A stretch of DNA of 64,000 nt, taken from positions 1-64,000 of the forward strand of contig NZ_CANMFT010000007.1 of the NCBI RefSeq assembly GCF_947497285.1, written 5' to 3'. The position numbers and the translations under genes are program-made. Origin of the DNA: an uncultured Aliiroseovarius sp. GTDB taxonomy: Bacteria; Pseudomonadota; Alphaproteobacteria; Rhodobacterales; Rhodobacteraceae. Below the pieces are notes generated by a model. That model had not been told where the DNA came from. It did no database searches and saw only the letters and a list, made by a program, of their open reading frames with translations. Of the stretch, positions 1 to 7,271 are shown piece after piece (position 1 is the stretch's first letter; every line of letters begins with the position of its first letter).

Positions 1-14
1 TGCAAGCTTGCAAC
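1..14. repeat. palindrome copy 1 (TGCAAGCTTGCAAC)
   Basis: The window opens with TGCAAGCTTGCAAC, whose core TGCAAGCTTGCA is a perfect palindrome. The same 14 bases return at 1755-1768. The base before position 1 is not visible, so the full extent is unknown. A strongly A/C-rich tract with few G or T follows to about position 70. Confidence 0.6.
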
Positions 15-59
15 AAACCAAACCCAACTACAGAGCATCAACCCCAAACCGCCCCACCC

Positions 60-301
60 AAACGCAAACACCCCCGCCGAAGCAGGGGTGAGAGGTGGCG
101 GCAAAAGCTGCGACTAAACTGCCACAAAAGTCTCAGTGGAACCCCGCCGAAGCGGGGATGCGAGGCGTTTCACGTGTAACGAGCTGCTTCCTAATGGAGT
201 CTCAGTGGAACCCCGCCGAAGCGGGGATGCGAGGTGGAACCTACACCGACAAGTGGGAGGTGACATGTCTCAGTGGAACCCCGCCGAAGCGGGGATGCGA
301 G
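60..301. CRISPR. short CRISPR-like array: 3 identical repeats plus 1 degenerate, 3 spacers
   Basis: Three identical 35-bp repeats lie at 130-164, 199-233 and 267-301. Each starts GTCTCAGTGGAA and contains the hairpin CCCCGC-CGAA-GCGGGG followed by ATGCGAG. A degenerate copy at 60-94 keeps the centre (CCCCGCCGAAGCAGGGG). The spacers at 95-129, 165-198 and 234-266 are 35, 34 and 33 bp and differ from one another. The hairpin plus GATG resembles type I-E and IV repeats, but those are 28-29 bp with a period near 61, whereas this period is 68-70. Read on the minus strand the repeat ends ACTGAGAC, recalling the GAAAC ends of other type I and III repeats, and the degenerate copy would then be at the usual leader-distal end. 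Orientation is unresolved but leans minus. No cas gene is visible; anything left of position 1 cannot be seen. Confidence 0.62.
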
Positions 302-477
302 AGCACCTCTAGAAGCCTTTGATATCACAGGCGGAATCGGAACTTTTATCCACCCTCCGGTGATTTTGCGTTTTTCCAGCGATTTCAAAGAGCTTCGCAG
401 ATAAGTCATCCCCATTCTTCCTTTCATGTCAAGGGTTTGTGTGATTGACCACCCTTCTGAACGAAGTGTATGGGCGT

Positions 478-672
478 CTATCCTGTTCTGCGCGAGCCAA
501 CCCCATATCGTTGATTGTTTTCAGAGAAGAACGAAATCGCAGAGATACCTTTGCTGTCTGAAGGCCCCACAACCATACCGGGGTAAGACGGAATCTCAAG
601 CGGTTCCTGTAATGGCGAGTTTTCTTGAACCACTCTTCGTGCGGATTCAAGGATTGAAGGGTTCACCTGCAT
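478..672 (-). CDS. small hypothetical protein (64 aa)
   Basis: A 64-residue minus-strand frame that I do not recognise. It starts MQVNPSILES with ATG at 672. An AAGGAG lies eight bases upstream, a good ribosome-binding site and the main reason for listing it. A GTG directly before the ATG is an alternative start. The product is soluble, with no signal peptide or membrane segment. The next upstream frame (718-978) is in the same phase and separated from it by two stop codons (718-720 and 697-699), so this could be the 3' remnant of a longer decayed gene instead of an independent small gene. Confidence 0.33.
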   Translation of the reverse strand: MQVNPSILESARRVVQENSPLQEPLEIPSYPGMVVGPSDSKGISAISFFSENNQRYGVGSRRTG

Positions 673-717
673 CACGTGGCTCCTTGTTCGATTCCGTTAA
701 TGGTTTTCAGTCTCAGC

Positions 718-978
718 CTAGCAGAAAAGACAGTAGAGAGCTGCCGGTAAAGACTGTTCACGGTTTCTGGGAACTTCCTCGTCACAAAGGTCATATGTCC
801 CACAAGAGCCTTTATCCAACTTATCGATCGCCCAACCAATTCTGGGGATCACTTTAGCTATGATGCGGGTGCAACCTGGGTCACTTTCGATCAGCACCTT
901 TAGATAGTAAGCGGGGCGATTTTCAGGGGCTGCCCATTGTTGGCATACAAGGAATCCGCTTGCAGCATATCTTTCCTG
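718..978 (-). other. open frame without ATG, possible gene remnant
   Basis: The minus strand is open from 978 to the stop at 718-720 (86 codons). The translation looks protein-like, for example AYYLKVLIESDPGC and RIGWAIDKLDKGSCGTYDL, but there is no ATG; the first plausible start is a GTG at 897, giving 59 residues. It shares phase with the small frame at 478-672. A decayed gene running 978 to 478 is one reading; chance is another. No family recognised. Confidence 0.2.
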
Positions 979-998
979 CTATGAAATGGTCGATGGTG

Positions 999-1430
999 TC
1001 AGAAGTGTCGGAAGGTCTCTTTTAGCATCTTGAAAGGTTTACTGAGAACGAAGCCCAAACCGTGCAGCAGAGAGGAGAGAAGGTCCGCAATGACACGGTT
1101 CCCAACTTCGCTGCCGAAGAGCAAATTGATGAGCCAATGCACAGCAAACAAAACCAGTAAAATGGTTATTATAGCCAGGATTGCCGGGTGGATGCTTGAA
1201 CCGAAGGCTTGGATGAAAACGAACTGCAGCAGCAATAGAGCAATGCAATGAGCAATGATGCGGGTGCCAATAGTTACTACGGAAAGACCAAATCCGTTTG
1301 AAATGGCGCGAAGGACTACACCAATACCCAAAACGATCAACCCAATTGCAGCCCCTTGAAGGCCAATAGCAAGGAGTATTGGGTGTGGATCTGCAGCAAA
1401 GTTGGAGACGAGAGTGGAGAAGTCAGGCAT
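999..1430 (-). CDS. hypothetical integral membrane protein (143 aa)
   Basis: A 143-residue, very hydrophobic protein with three or four predicted membrane segments: roughly residues 16-42 (ILLAIGLQGAAIGLIVLGIG), 57-75 (RIIAHCIALLLLQFVFI) and 80-106 (AILAIITILLVLFAVHW), with a possible weaker one near 115-130. The C-terminus is basic (KPFKMLKETFRHF) and probably cytoplasmic. The ATG at 1430 is preceded by GAAGAGG. It begins 12 bases after the end of the frame at 1443-1688, so the two may be cotranscribed. I do not recognise the family; its size and fold would suit a small accessory membrane protein of a mobile region. Confidence 0.55.
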   Translation of the reverse strand: MPDFSTLVSNFAADPHPILLAIGLQGAAIGLIVLGIGVVLRAISNGFGLSVVTIGTRIIAHCIALLLLQFVFIQAFGSSIHPAILAIITILLVLFAVHWLINLLFGSEVGNRVIADLLSSLLHGLGFVLSKPFKMLKETFRHF

Positions 1431-1442
1431 GTGATGGCCTCT

Positions 1443-1688
1443 TCAATGGGGTCGGTGGTTAGAATTCGAGCCGTCGGAAACGATCCTGGCGACCTCTGTT
1501 CGAAGTGCTAAGCAGGTTAAGCGGCTTGCGTAGGGCGAAACGGCAGTACCAGAAAAGGGCCACGAGATCCGCCTTCCCGAGACACGGCCGGCTAGGCGCG
1601 GCCCACAGCGATAATGGATAATGCGGGGATCTTTGTTGCCACAGGTATAAGCGGCGTTGTGCGAGGCGAGGGTAAAGCGGCGTGCCAT
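1443..1688 (-). CDS. small hypothetical protein (81 aa)
   Basis: An 81-residue basic protein starting MARRFTLASHNAAYTC, with the ATG at 1688 preceded by GGGAGA at suitable distance. A TAGAAT hexamer reading on the minus strand (complement of 1727-1732) could be its -10 element. It ends 12 bases before the membrane protein at 999-1430. Residue composition is Arg- and Ser-rich with little hydrophobic core, so it may not be a true gene; the ribosome-binding site and the position upstream of a convincing membrane protein are the only support. Confidence 0.25.
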   Translation of the reverse strand: MARRFTLASHNAAYTCGNKDPRIIHYRCGPRLAGRVSGRRISWPFSGTAVSPYASRLTCLALRTEVARIVSDGSNSNHRPH

Positions 1689-1754
1689 GGTCGGTCTCCC
1701 GGTTTCGTGGTCATTGAAAACGTTCTATTCTAGGGAAACGGCGCCGGAGTGGTT

Positions 1755-1768
1755 TGCAAGCTTGCAAC
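1755..1768. repeat. palindrome copy 2 (TGCAAGCTTGCAAC)
   Basis: The second copy of the 14-bp sequence found at 1-14. Here the full palindrome TTGCAAGCTTGCAA (1754-1767) is visible. With flanks it reads TTTGCAAGCTTGCAAC, one base off the GTT-N4-GC-N4-AAC form described for partition sites of repABC replicons. It lies upstream of the minus-strand gene pair 1443-1688 / 999-1430, so it may equally be an operator. Confidence 0.5.
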
Positions 1769-2097
1769 GAGACGGGTGATTTGGGTGTGGCCTTCAACTA
1801 TCCATATGTCGCTGAACAGGCAGTTCATGGTGAAAGATTTCCTTAAGAACAGCCCTATGATTAGCGAGAGGTTTGCCGCAGGGCAGCGCTCGAATTGGAC
1901 TCTCCAGCGGCCAAGCATTATCAAGTCGAACTCTCAATCCACAAGTCTATGTGCGGATATCCAGTACAAACACTCAGGACAGTCAAGAGCTTTCAATACC
2001 AATGAGTTCAGCGAGTAGGCTCGTGCTTTCTGTGCCAAGTTAGCGAGCGCTCGGCCTGTAAGCTTTACTGAAGAGGAATTGCATTCCCGCAATGGAT

Positions 2098-2120
2098 CGC
2101 TCTACCCCTGAGCTAGAGCG
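2098..2120 (-). other. tRNA D-arm-like hairpin, possible tRNA remnant
   Basis: On the minus strand the sequence reads TAGCTCAGGGGTAGAGC, matching the conserved D-arm of tRNAs, inside a perfect 7-bp stem (CGCTCTA / TAGAGCG, 9-base loop). The bases after it (ATTGC-GGGAAT-GCAAT) form another stem but with a 6-base loop that does not make a valid anticodon arm, and I find no T-arm or matching acceptor stem. A broken tRNA is possible; an intact one is not supported. Confidence 0.25.
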
Positions 2121-2243
2121 GTGGTGGGTCAGAATGAACTAGTTGTGACTGCGCCAAACCCTAGGGTGGAGTTATAGATATCATAAGGAACTAGCGTGCA
2201 CTTGACGACTTCGTCGGCATGGCATAGGTCATGTTTTCACTGG

Positions 2244-2317
2244 GCGGGCGTTGTGTAGTGGTAAGACCTTAGCCTTCCAAGCTAATGACGCGGGTTCGAT
2301 TCCCGCCGCCCGCTCCA
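2244..2317 (+). tRNA. tRNA-Gly (anticodon TCC)
   Basis: A complete cloverleaf: acceptor stem GCGGGCG (2244-2250) pairing with CGCCCGC (2307-2313), anticodon arm TTAGC-CTTCCAA-GCTAA with anticodon TCC (reads GGA), T-arm GCGGG-TTCGATT-CCCGC, discriminator T and an encoded CCA at 2315-2317. It stands alone and is followed by a terminator hairpin at 2351. It borders the accessory-looking stretch on its left, a common place for integration, though no duplicated 3' end was found. Confidence 0.95.
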
Positions 2318-2350
2318 AGCTTTCATTTCACAAATAGCCGACACTGAAAA

Positions 2351-2388
2351 AGCCGACCCTTTCGGATCGGCTGTTTTGTGTGTTTTCG
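2351..2388. terminator. bidirectional terminator between tRNA-Gly and the RND operon
   Basis: AGCCGACC-CTTTC-GGATCGGCT forms a stem with one bulged A, flanked by A-runs on the left and TGTTTTGTGTGTTTT on the right. It can end transcription of the tRNA (plus) and, read from the other side with TTTTT after the stem, of the efflux operon that stops at 2399 (minus). Confidence 0.75.
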
Positions 2389-2398
2389 GTCGCTCAGC

Positions 2399-5300
2399 CT
2401 AGGCCGGGAGAGCTTGCGGCACGGTCTTCTCGTCTCGTTTGAAGAAGACGTAATAGAAGACCGGAGCAGCAACCAACGTCAGAACTGACGCAAAGGCCAA
2501 CCCGCCCATGATCGTTACCGACATGGACACAAAGAAGGCATCGGTCAAAAGTGGCGCCATGCCCAAAATGGTCGTGACGGCGGCCAAGACCACAGGCCGA
2601 ACCCTTGAGGCGGACGCGTCAATGATCGCTTGGCGCAATGGCACGCCTTCTGCCCGCACAAGGTCAATTTCTTCAACCAGCACAATGCCGTTCTTGATCA
2701 GCATTCCAGACAGGCTGAGCAGCCCCAGAAGTGCGGTAAAGCTGAACGGCAGGCCAGTGCCCAAAAGCCCGATCACCACACCGTTCACAGACATCGGCAC
2801 AAGCAGCCAGATGATGATCGGCTGGCGTATGGCGTTGAACAGCAGAACCGAGATCATCACCATGATCAGCGCGCTGAGGGGCAGTTGGGCACCCAGGCTT
2901 GCCTGTGCTTTGGACGAGTTTTCAAACTCACCCCCCCATTCCAGGTCATACCCCGTGGGCAGATCAATCGCCTCGATCGCGGCGCGAATTTCGGCGTGTG
3001 CCTCTGCGGCCGTGACGCCTTCGATGACATCCGCACCGACCGATATGGTCGGCACGCGATTGCGCCGATGAACCAAAGTGTCTTCGACACGATAATCGAA
3101 CCCATCAGTTACCTGTTCGATCGGCAGATAGGTGCCTGCGACCGAGGAATAGACCAGTTGGTCAAACAGGCTGAATTCGTCGGGCTGTGGACGTCGCATG
3201 ATAATCGGGATCAATCGTTCGCGTTCTCGGTAAACCCCGGCGCGCAGCCCGTCGGTCGCAAACAGAAGCGAACTTGCGACATCTTCACGGTTGATCCCAG
3301 CCGTCTGGGCGCGTTGCGTCGCGTAGGTGGGTTCGATCACCAGCTCTTGTTCGCGCCAGTCGGTGCGCAGGTTCAGAAGGCTGTCAGACCTGTCGCGCAT
3401 CACCGTCATCGCCTCTTCGGCCAAAGCGCGCAGCACTGCCGGGTCACTGCCCGAGAACCGCGCCTGAATGGGGTCGCCGCCGCCGGGGCCAAAAATCAGC
3501 CTTTGCACACGGAATTCGGCTTCGGGGAAGGATGCTTTGCCGAACGCTTCAAGGCGCGCGTGCAGGTCTGGGATGTCCTCAAGCTTGCTGGTGCGAATGA
3601 TCAGGTGGCCGTAGCTCTGATTATCCTTGCCACCATCGTAGGTCAGCATGAAGCGCACAGCACCGCGACCCGCATAGGACGCCACCGATTCAACCGCGTC
3701 TTCTTGCAGCAGCCAGGCCTCCATGACCTTCAGGTCATCGGACACTTTCTGGATCGAACTGCCCTGAGGAAGCTTGTAGTTGACGAAGAACAGCGGCGTG
3801 TTCGAATTGGGAAAGAACTGCTGCTTGACCGACCCGAAGCCGGCAAAGCAGGCCACGGTGATGGCGATCAGCCCCGCAATCACCGGCCAGCGCAGGGTTA
3901 GAGCCTTATCGAGGATGCGCTTGTAGAGCTGAAAGAACTTGCCTGAATACGCATCTGCGGCATCCGCAGAGCCTTCTTTGAACAGGTAGTGCCCCAGAAG
4001 CGGCGTAACGGTCAGGGCCAAGACCCATGACAAAAGAAGCGAAATACCGATCACAGCGAAAAGCGAGAACAGAAACTCGCCCGTTGCGTCCGGGGACAGG
4101 CCGATCCCGGCAAAGGCCATAATGCCGATCACCGTAGCCCCTAGCAGCGGGATTTGGGTCTTGCGTGCGGCATCGTCTGCGGCTTCAAGGGAACTGCGCC
4201 CGCGCAATCGCGAAATCTGCATGCCCTCTGCCACCACGATGGCGTTGTCTACCAGCATCCCCATTGCGATGATCAGGGCGCCCAGTGAAATCCGCTCCAT
4301 CTCGATCGAGAAAATCGCCATGAACAGAAGCGTGCCAACAACGGTCAACAGAAGCGTCGCCCCGATCACAATTGCAGCACGCCACCCCATGAAAGCGCCC
4401 AACACGACAATCACGATTGCGACTGACATTGCGAGGTTCTTCAGGAAGTCATTCGAGCTTTGTTCGACGACCATGTGTTGCTGATAGATCGGCTGCAATG
4501 CGATCCCATGCGGAATATCAGCGCTGAGCACAGACAGTCGGTCATCGACGCGGTGACCCACCTCGACGATATCTTCGGTTTCCAGTCCGGCAATCGCGAT
4601 GGTGAATGCCTCTTGCCCGTTGAATCGGATGATCTGGTCGGGCGTGACGACGCGACCGCGGCTGACATTGGCGACATCTGCGACATTGATCAGTTGACCG
4701 TTCACACCGATACTGAGCGAGGCAATATCAGACACTGTTTCAGTGCCATCAGGTGCGCGGAACATGGTGCGCGTGTCGCCCATCCCCAACGCACCGGCGG
4801 ACGAAACTGAATTCGCAGATGAAACGGCGCTTACGATGGCTTGTGGTGGGATGCCCTGATTGACGGCAAGCGTCATGTTGGGTTCGACATAGATTGCTTC
4901 TTCCGGCAGCCCGGACAGATCCACATCGGCCACACCGTCCACGGCCAGAAGCTCGCGCCGCAGAAACGTGCCAAGTTCATATTGTTCGGCGTCGGTGAAC
5001 CCCGGAGCGGTCACAGCATAATACAGTCCGAAAACGTCACCGAAGCTGTCATTGACGAAGGGCGGCAGAACGCTTTCCGGCAACTTTCGAGACGAATCCC
5101 GAACGCGGGCGCGCAGGCGCGTCCAGATATCGGGCAGAGCTTCGGCAGGGTAAGTCGACTTGATTTCGACGTCGATCCTGCTTTCGCCAGGCCGGTTGGT
5201 CGAGGTGATTTTTTCGACCTCTTCCATCTTCTGGATCGCACTCTCAAGCGGTTCGGAAACCTCGGTCGCGACCTGTTGGGCGTTGGCACCCGGGTATTGT

Positions 5301-5449
5301 GTCACGACAACCGCTTGTTTGATTGTGAATGCAGGATCTTCCAGACGGCCGAGGTTGAAAAACCCCCAAATGCCGCCAAGAAGCATCGTCAGGATGATCA
5401 GCCACGTATAAAGTGGCTTTTCGATAGAGGCGCGGGCGATGTTCATCAT
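2399..5449 (-). CDS. RND efflux transporter, inner-membrane permease subunit
   Basis: A 1016-residue proton-driven RND (AcrB/HAE-type) pump that takes substrates from membrane or periplasm into a tripartite exporter. Visible landmarks: the N-terminal helix IEKPLYTWLIILTMLLGG, the porter-domain start NLGRLEDPAFTIKQAVVVTQ, and in TM4 GMLVDNAIVVAEG with Asp about residue 401 as the proton-relay residue. The C-terminal repeat has the matching helices (LLGLLSLSGMLIKNGIVLVEE). I use the ATG at 5449, seven bases after AGGA; a longer reading from 5626 would run into the adaptor gene. A second ATG follows at 5446. It is the last gene of the marR-adaptor-RND operon, starting ten bases after the adaptor stop. 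No outer-membrane factor gene is present, so a shared TolC is presumably used. The substrate cannot be told from sequence. Confidence 0.93.
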   Translation of the reverse strand: MMNIARASIEKPLYTWLIILTMLLGGIWGFFNLGRLEDPAFTIKQAVVVTQYPGANAQQVATEVSEPLESAIQKMEEVEKITSTNRPGESRIDVEIKSTYPAEALPDIWTRLRARVRDSSRKLPESVLPPFVNDSFGDVFGLYYAVTAPGFTDAEQYELGTFLRRELLAVDGVADVDLSGLPEEAIYVEPNMTLAVNQGIPPQAIVSAVSSANSVSSAGALGMGDTRTMFRAPDGTETVSDIASLSIGVNGQLINVADVANVSRGRVVTPDQIIRFNGQEAFTIAIAGLETEDIVEVGHRVDDRLSVLSADIPHGIALQPIYQQHMVVEQSSNDFLKNLAMSVAIVIVVLGAFMGWRAAIVIGATLLLTVVGTLLFMAIFSIEMERISLGALIIAMGMLVDNAIVVAEGMQISRLRGRSSLEAADDAARKTQIPLLGATVIGIMAFAGIGLSPDATGEFLFSLFAVIGISLLLSWVLALTVTPLLGHYLFKEGSADAADAYSGKFFQLYKRILDKALTLRWPVIAGLIAITVACFAGFGSVKQQFFPNSNTPLFFVNYKLPQGSSIQKVSDDLKVMEAWLLQEDAVESVASYAGRGAVRFMLTYDGGKDNQSYGHLIIRTSKLEDIPDLHARLEAFGKASFPEAEFRVQRLIFGPGGGDPIQARFSGSDPAVLRALAEEAMTVMRDRSDSLLNLRTDWREQELVIEPTYATQRAQTAGINREDVASSLLFATDGLRAGVYRERERLIPIIMRRPQPDEFSLFDQLVYSSVAGTYLPIEQVTDGFDYRVEDTLVHRRNRVPTISVGADVIEGVTAAEAHAEIRAAIEAIDLPTGYDLEWGGEFENSSKAQASLGAQLPLSALIMVMISVLLFNAIRQPIIIWLLVPMSVNGVVIGLLGTGLPFSFTALLGLLSLSGMLIKNGIVLVEEIDLVRAEGVPLRQAIIDASASRVRPVVLAAVTTILGMAPLLTDAFFVSMSVTIMGGLAFASVLTLVAAPVFYYVFFKRDEKTVPQALPA

Positions 5450-5459
5450 TGTCCGTTCC

Positions 5460-6509
5460 TCAGTTCGCAAAGCCGGTGAAACGGCGCACGGTCTCGCCGT
5501 CACGAACCGCCGACGCGCCAGCCGCGACGATCTCGTCGCCTTCAGACAAGCCAGAGCGCAGAATGAAATTGCCGTTTGAAGCAGGGTCCACCTGAACCGG
5601 CGTCGCGCTGAGTGTCCCGGTCTCACCGTCCGTTTGGGTAAAGCGCATGACCATCAGCGATCCATCGGGCTCCGTCGCGATGGCGGTTGCCGGGATCTGA
5701 ATGCCCGGTGCGCTGTGCGTTGCGGACACGCGAATATCTACTGATGATCCGGGCAGCACCCGCAGGTCAGCTTGCGGGGCCATTCCAAGGGTCAGGCGAT
5801 AGGTTTGCCCGGCTGTCGCGGCCTCGGCGTTGAATTCGCGGATATCGACCGGATATTCCGTGTCATGCGATGCAAACTTGGCAAAGAACTGCACGTTTTC
5901 TTCTTTACCTGCCGTTTGAAACAAGATCTCGGGCACGTCGATTTCTATTCGAATTTCGCTCATGTCATGCAAGCGCACAACCGGGTTTCCCGGTGCAATA
6001 GTGATGAAATTGCCCACGTTTCGTGAAGCCACCAAGGCATCAAAGGGAGCCCAGAGCGTCGCGTTGTTCAGGTTCCGTTCAGCTTGCCGCACCGCAATGT
6101 CTGCGAGGCTGGCTTGTGTCGTTGCATCGTCCAGCGCCACTTGGCTAACCGTGTTGCCGCGCAATTTGGTCAGGCGCTCCAGCGTGCGCTCGGCTTGATC
6201 GCGTTGCAAAATAGCTTGCTCCAGCGCGAGGGAAAACTGTTCCTGCTCCAACTGGGCGACCATATCGCCCTGGGGAACGAATTCACCCGCGACGGCTGGA
6301 AACTCCACGATCTGACCGCCAACCTGAAAGGCCAGATCGACAGTCTGGCGCGCGACGACCTTGCCAAAGAAAACGCGACTAAAGGTTTGATCATCAGCGG
6401 ACACGGTCATCAGCTTCACGGGTTTCAGGGCGTCATCGGCAAATGCTGCAGGCGTGACCGCGGTCAAAAGCAAAGCCGCCGTGGCAAGGGCGCGTTGAAA
6501 GAAAGTCAT
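5460..6509 (-). CDS. RND efflux periplasmic adaptor (HlyD/MFP family)
   Basis: A 349-residue membrane-fusion protein linking the RND pump to an outer-membrane channel. An N-terminal signal peptide (MTFFQRALATAALLLTAVTPAAFA) is followed by a biotinyl-lipoyl half (VARQTVDLAFQVGGQIVEFP..EFVPQGDMVAQLE), an alpha-hairpin (about 90-150, QILQRDQAERTLERL region), the second lipoyl half (ATLWAPFDALVASRNVGNFI) and a beta-barrel/membrane-proximal part. No lipobox Cys is seen, so it is probably held by its signal or is periplasmic. The gene lies ten bases after marR and ten before the pump, clearly one operon. Confidence 0.9.
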   Translation of the reverse strand: MTFFQRALATAALLLTAVTPAAFADDALKPVKLMTVSADDQTFSRVFFGKVVARQTVDLAFQVGGQIVEFPAVAGEFVPQGDMVAQLEQEQFSLALEQAILQRDQAERTLERLTKLRGNTVSQVALDDATTQASLADIAVRQAERNLNNATLWAPFDALVASRNVGNFITIAPGNPVVRLHDMSEIRIEIDVPEILFQTAGKEENVQFFAKFASHDTEYPVDIREFNAEAATAGQTYRLTLGMAPQADLRVLPGSSVDIRVSATHSAPGIQIPATAIATEPDGSLMVMRFTQTDGETGTLSATPVQVDPASNGNFILRSGLSEGDEIVAAGASAVRDGETVRRFTGFAN

Positions 6510-6519
6510 GGTTTGCTCC

Positions 6520-6987
6520 TTAGCAAGACGTCAGTTTTTGGACGTTGGAGTGGATCTTTGTAGAGATATCGGCAAAGCGAGCCAGTTCGTCTTCCGTCAG
6601 GTGTAGCATGTCGCGCAGCAGCTCTTGCGCCAGCGACACCATTTCCTTTCGCGTCTGCAAGCCGCGTTCGGTCAGACCCAACAGCCAAGCCCTGCGGTCG
6701 GCAGGGTCGCGGGTGCGTTCGACAAGGCCAAGCGCTTCCAGCTGGTCCGCAGCTGAGGTCATGGTCGACGGCAACACGTTCAATTCGCGGGCAAGTGTGC
6801 CCAATCGTTTGGGGTGGTCGAGCCAGACGACAATTCTGCGCTCGGTATGAGGAAGGTGTTCGCACAAGGCGGCCTTGCCCAGGTTCGCTTCGATGAAATG
6901 GTATAGCGCAAAGACACCCATCAGGGCGCGCAGTTCCGGTTCGGCAGGTGCCGCCGTTTGGGCCGAGTCGTTAGGCTGGGATCTCAT
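6520..6987 (-). CDS. MarR-family transcriptional regulator
   Basis: A 155-residue winged-helix regulator. The recognition region reads LARELNVLPSTMTSAADQLEALGLVERTRDPADRRAWLLGLTERG, with the wing motif DPADRRAW typical of MarR proteins. I choose the ATG at 6987 (MRSQPNDSAQ); the frame stays open to 7167, but that extension is not MarR-like and covers the promoter. It is the first gene of the operon with the adaptor and RND pump, which it most likely represses until a drug-like ligand binds. A TTCA-N5-TGAA inverted repeat 43 bases upstream is a candidate autoregulatory operator. Confidence 0.88.
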   Translation of the reverse strand: MRSQPNDSAQTAAPAEPELRALMGVFALYHFIEANLGKAALCEHLPHTERRIVVWLDHPKRLGTLARELNVLPSTMTSAADQLEALGLVERTRDPADRRAWLLGLTERGLQTRKEMVSLAQELLRDMLHLTEDELARFADISTKIHSNVQKLTSC

Positions 6988-7029
6988 GACAGACACTTTA
7001 GGTGGAGTGAATTTGCGCGCTCTATATAC

Positions 7030-7042
7030 TTCATTATTTGAA
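7030..7042. promoter_or_regulatory. candidate MarR operator
   Basis: TTCATTATTTGAA is a perfect TTCA-N5-TGAA inverted repeat in the AT-rich stretch upstream of marR, next to a TATATA-like -10 element (read on the minus strand). Position and symmetry fit autoregulation by the MarR protein; binding is inferred. Confidence 0.45.
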
Positions 7043-7230
7043 ACATCCAGAGTGAGAAGCAAAAATACCGCCTTTTGAGTATGCTTCGGGCGCGACGAGT
7101 GGAAAAGCGGCGATCTGCCCATACGTAACCCGGCGCTTTCCATTGCGAAGCAGCGTTTCCTAGGCAATCATCAAGGTGTTAGGTCCAGTCTGAGGTGTTG
7201 ATCCGCAGCCACTGGACTGACGGCAATCGC

Positions 7231-7261
7231 CCAAACTGGTAAAAAAATATTACCAGTTTGG
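7231..7261. promoter_or_regulatory. perfect 12-bp inverted repeat upstream of the TRAP operon
   Basis: CCAAACTGGTAA (7231-7242) and TTACCAGTTTGG (7250-7261) are exact inverted repeats separated by seven A/T bases. It ends ten bases before a plausible -35 (TTGAAA, 7272). It lies between divergent genes with no transcript ending here and no T-run, so an operator fits better than a terminator. The TGGT/ACCA half-sites recall GntR/FadR operators, but the spacing is wider. Confidence 0.6.
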
Positions 7262-7271
7262 GAAATATCAT

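Larger units (their letters stand above)
1689..2243. other. intergenic stretch without a convincing gene
   Basis: About 550 bases between the small minus-strand frames and the tRNA. I see the second palindrome copy (1755-1768), a tRNA-like hairpin (2098-2120) and short open frames on both strands that lack good ribosome-binding sites or recognisable content. Nothing else can be supported. Confidence 0.5.

Noticed and set aside
95-322. 75-residue plus-strand frame containing the repeated peptide SQWNPAEAGMRG
   Set aside because: The repeated peptide is only the translation of the CRISPR-like repeats; no ribosome-binding site and no conserved unique part.
346-354. TTATCCACC, one base off the DnaA box
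   Set aside because: A single isolated near-match far from dnaA and without neighbours; not evidence of an origin.
426-857. 143-residue plus-strand frame
   Set aside because: No ribosome-binding site, no domain-like pattern, Ser/Arg-rich composition; the minus strand reads more like protein.
2060-2130. A complete second tRNA on the minus strand
   Set aside because: Only the D-arm fits; the anticodon loop has six bases and no T-arm or acceptor pairing was found.
2630-3901. 423-residue plus-strand frame opposite the RND pump
   Set aside because: Antisense shadow of a high-GC gene; His/Gln/Arg-rich composition without any motif.
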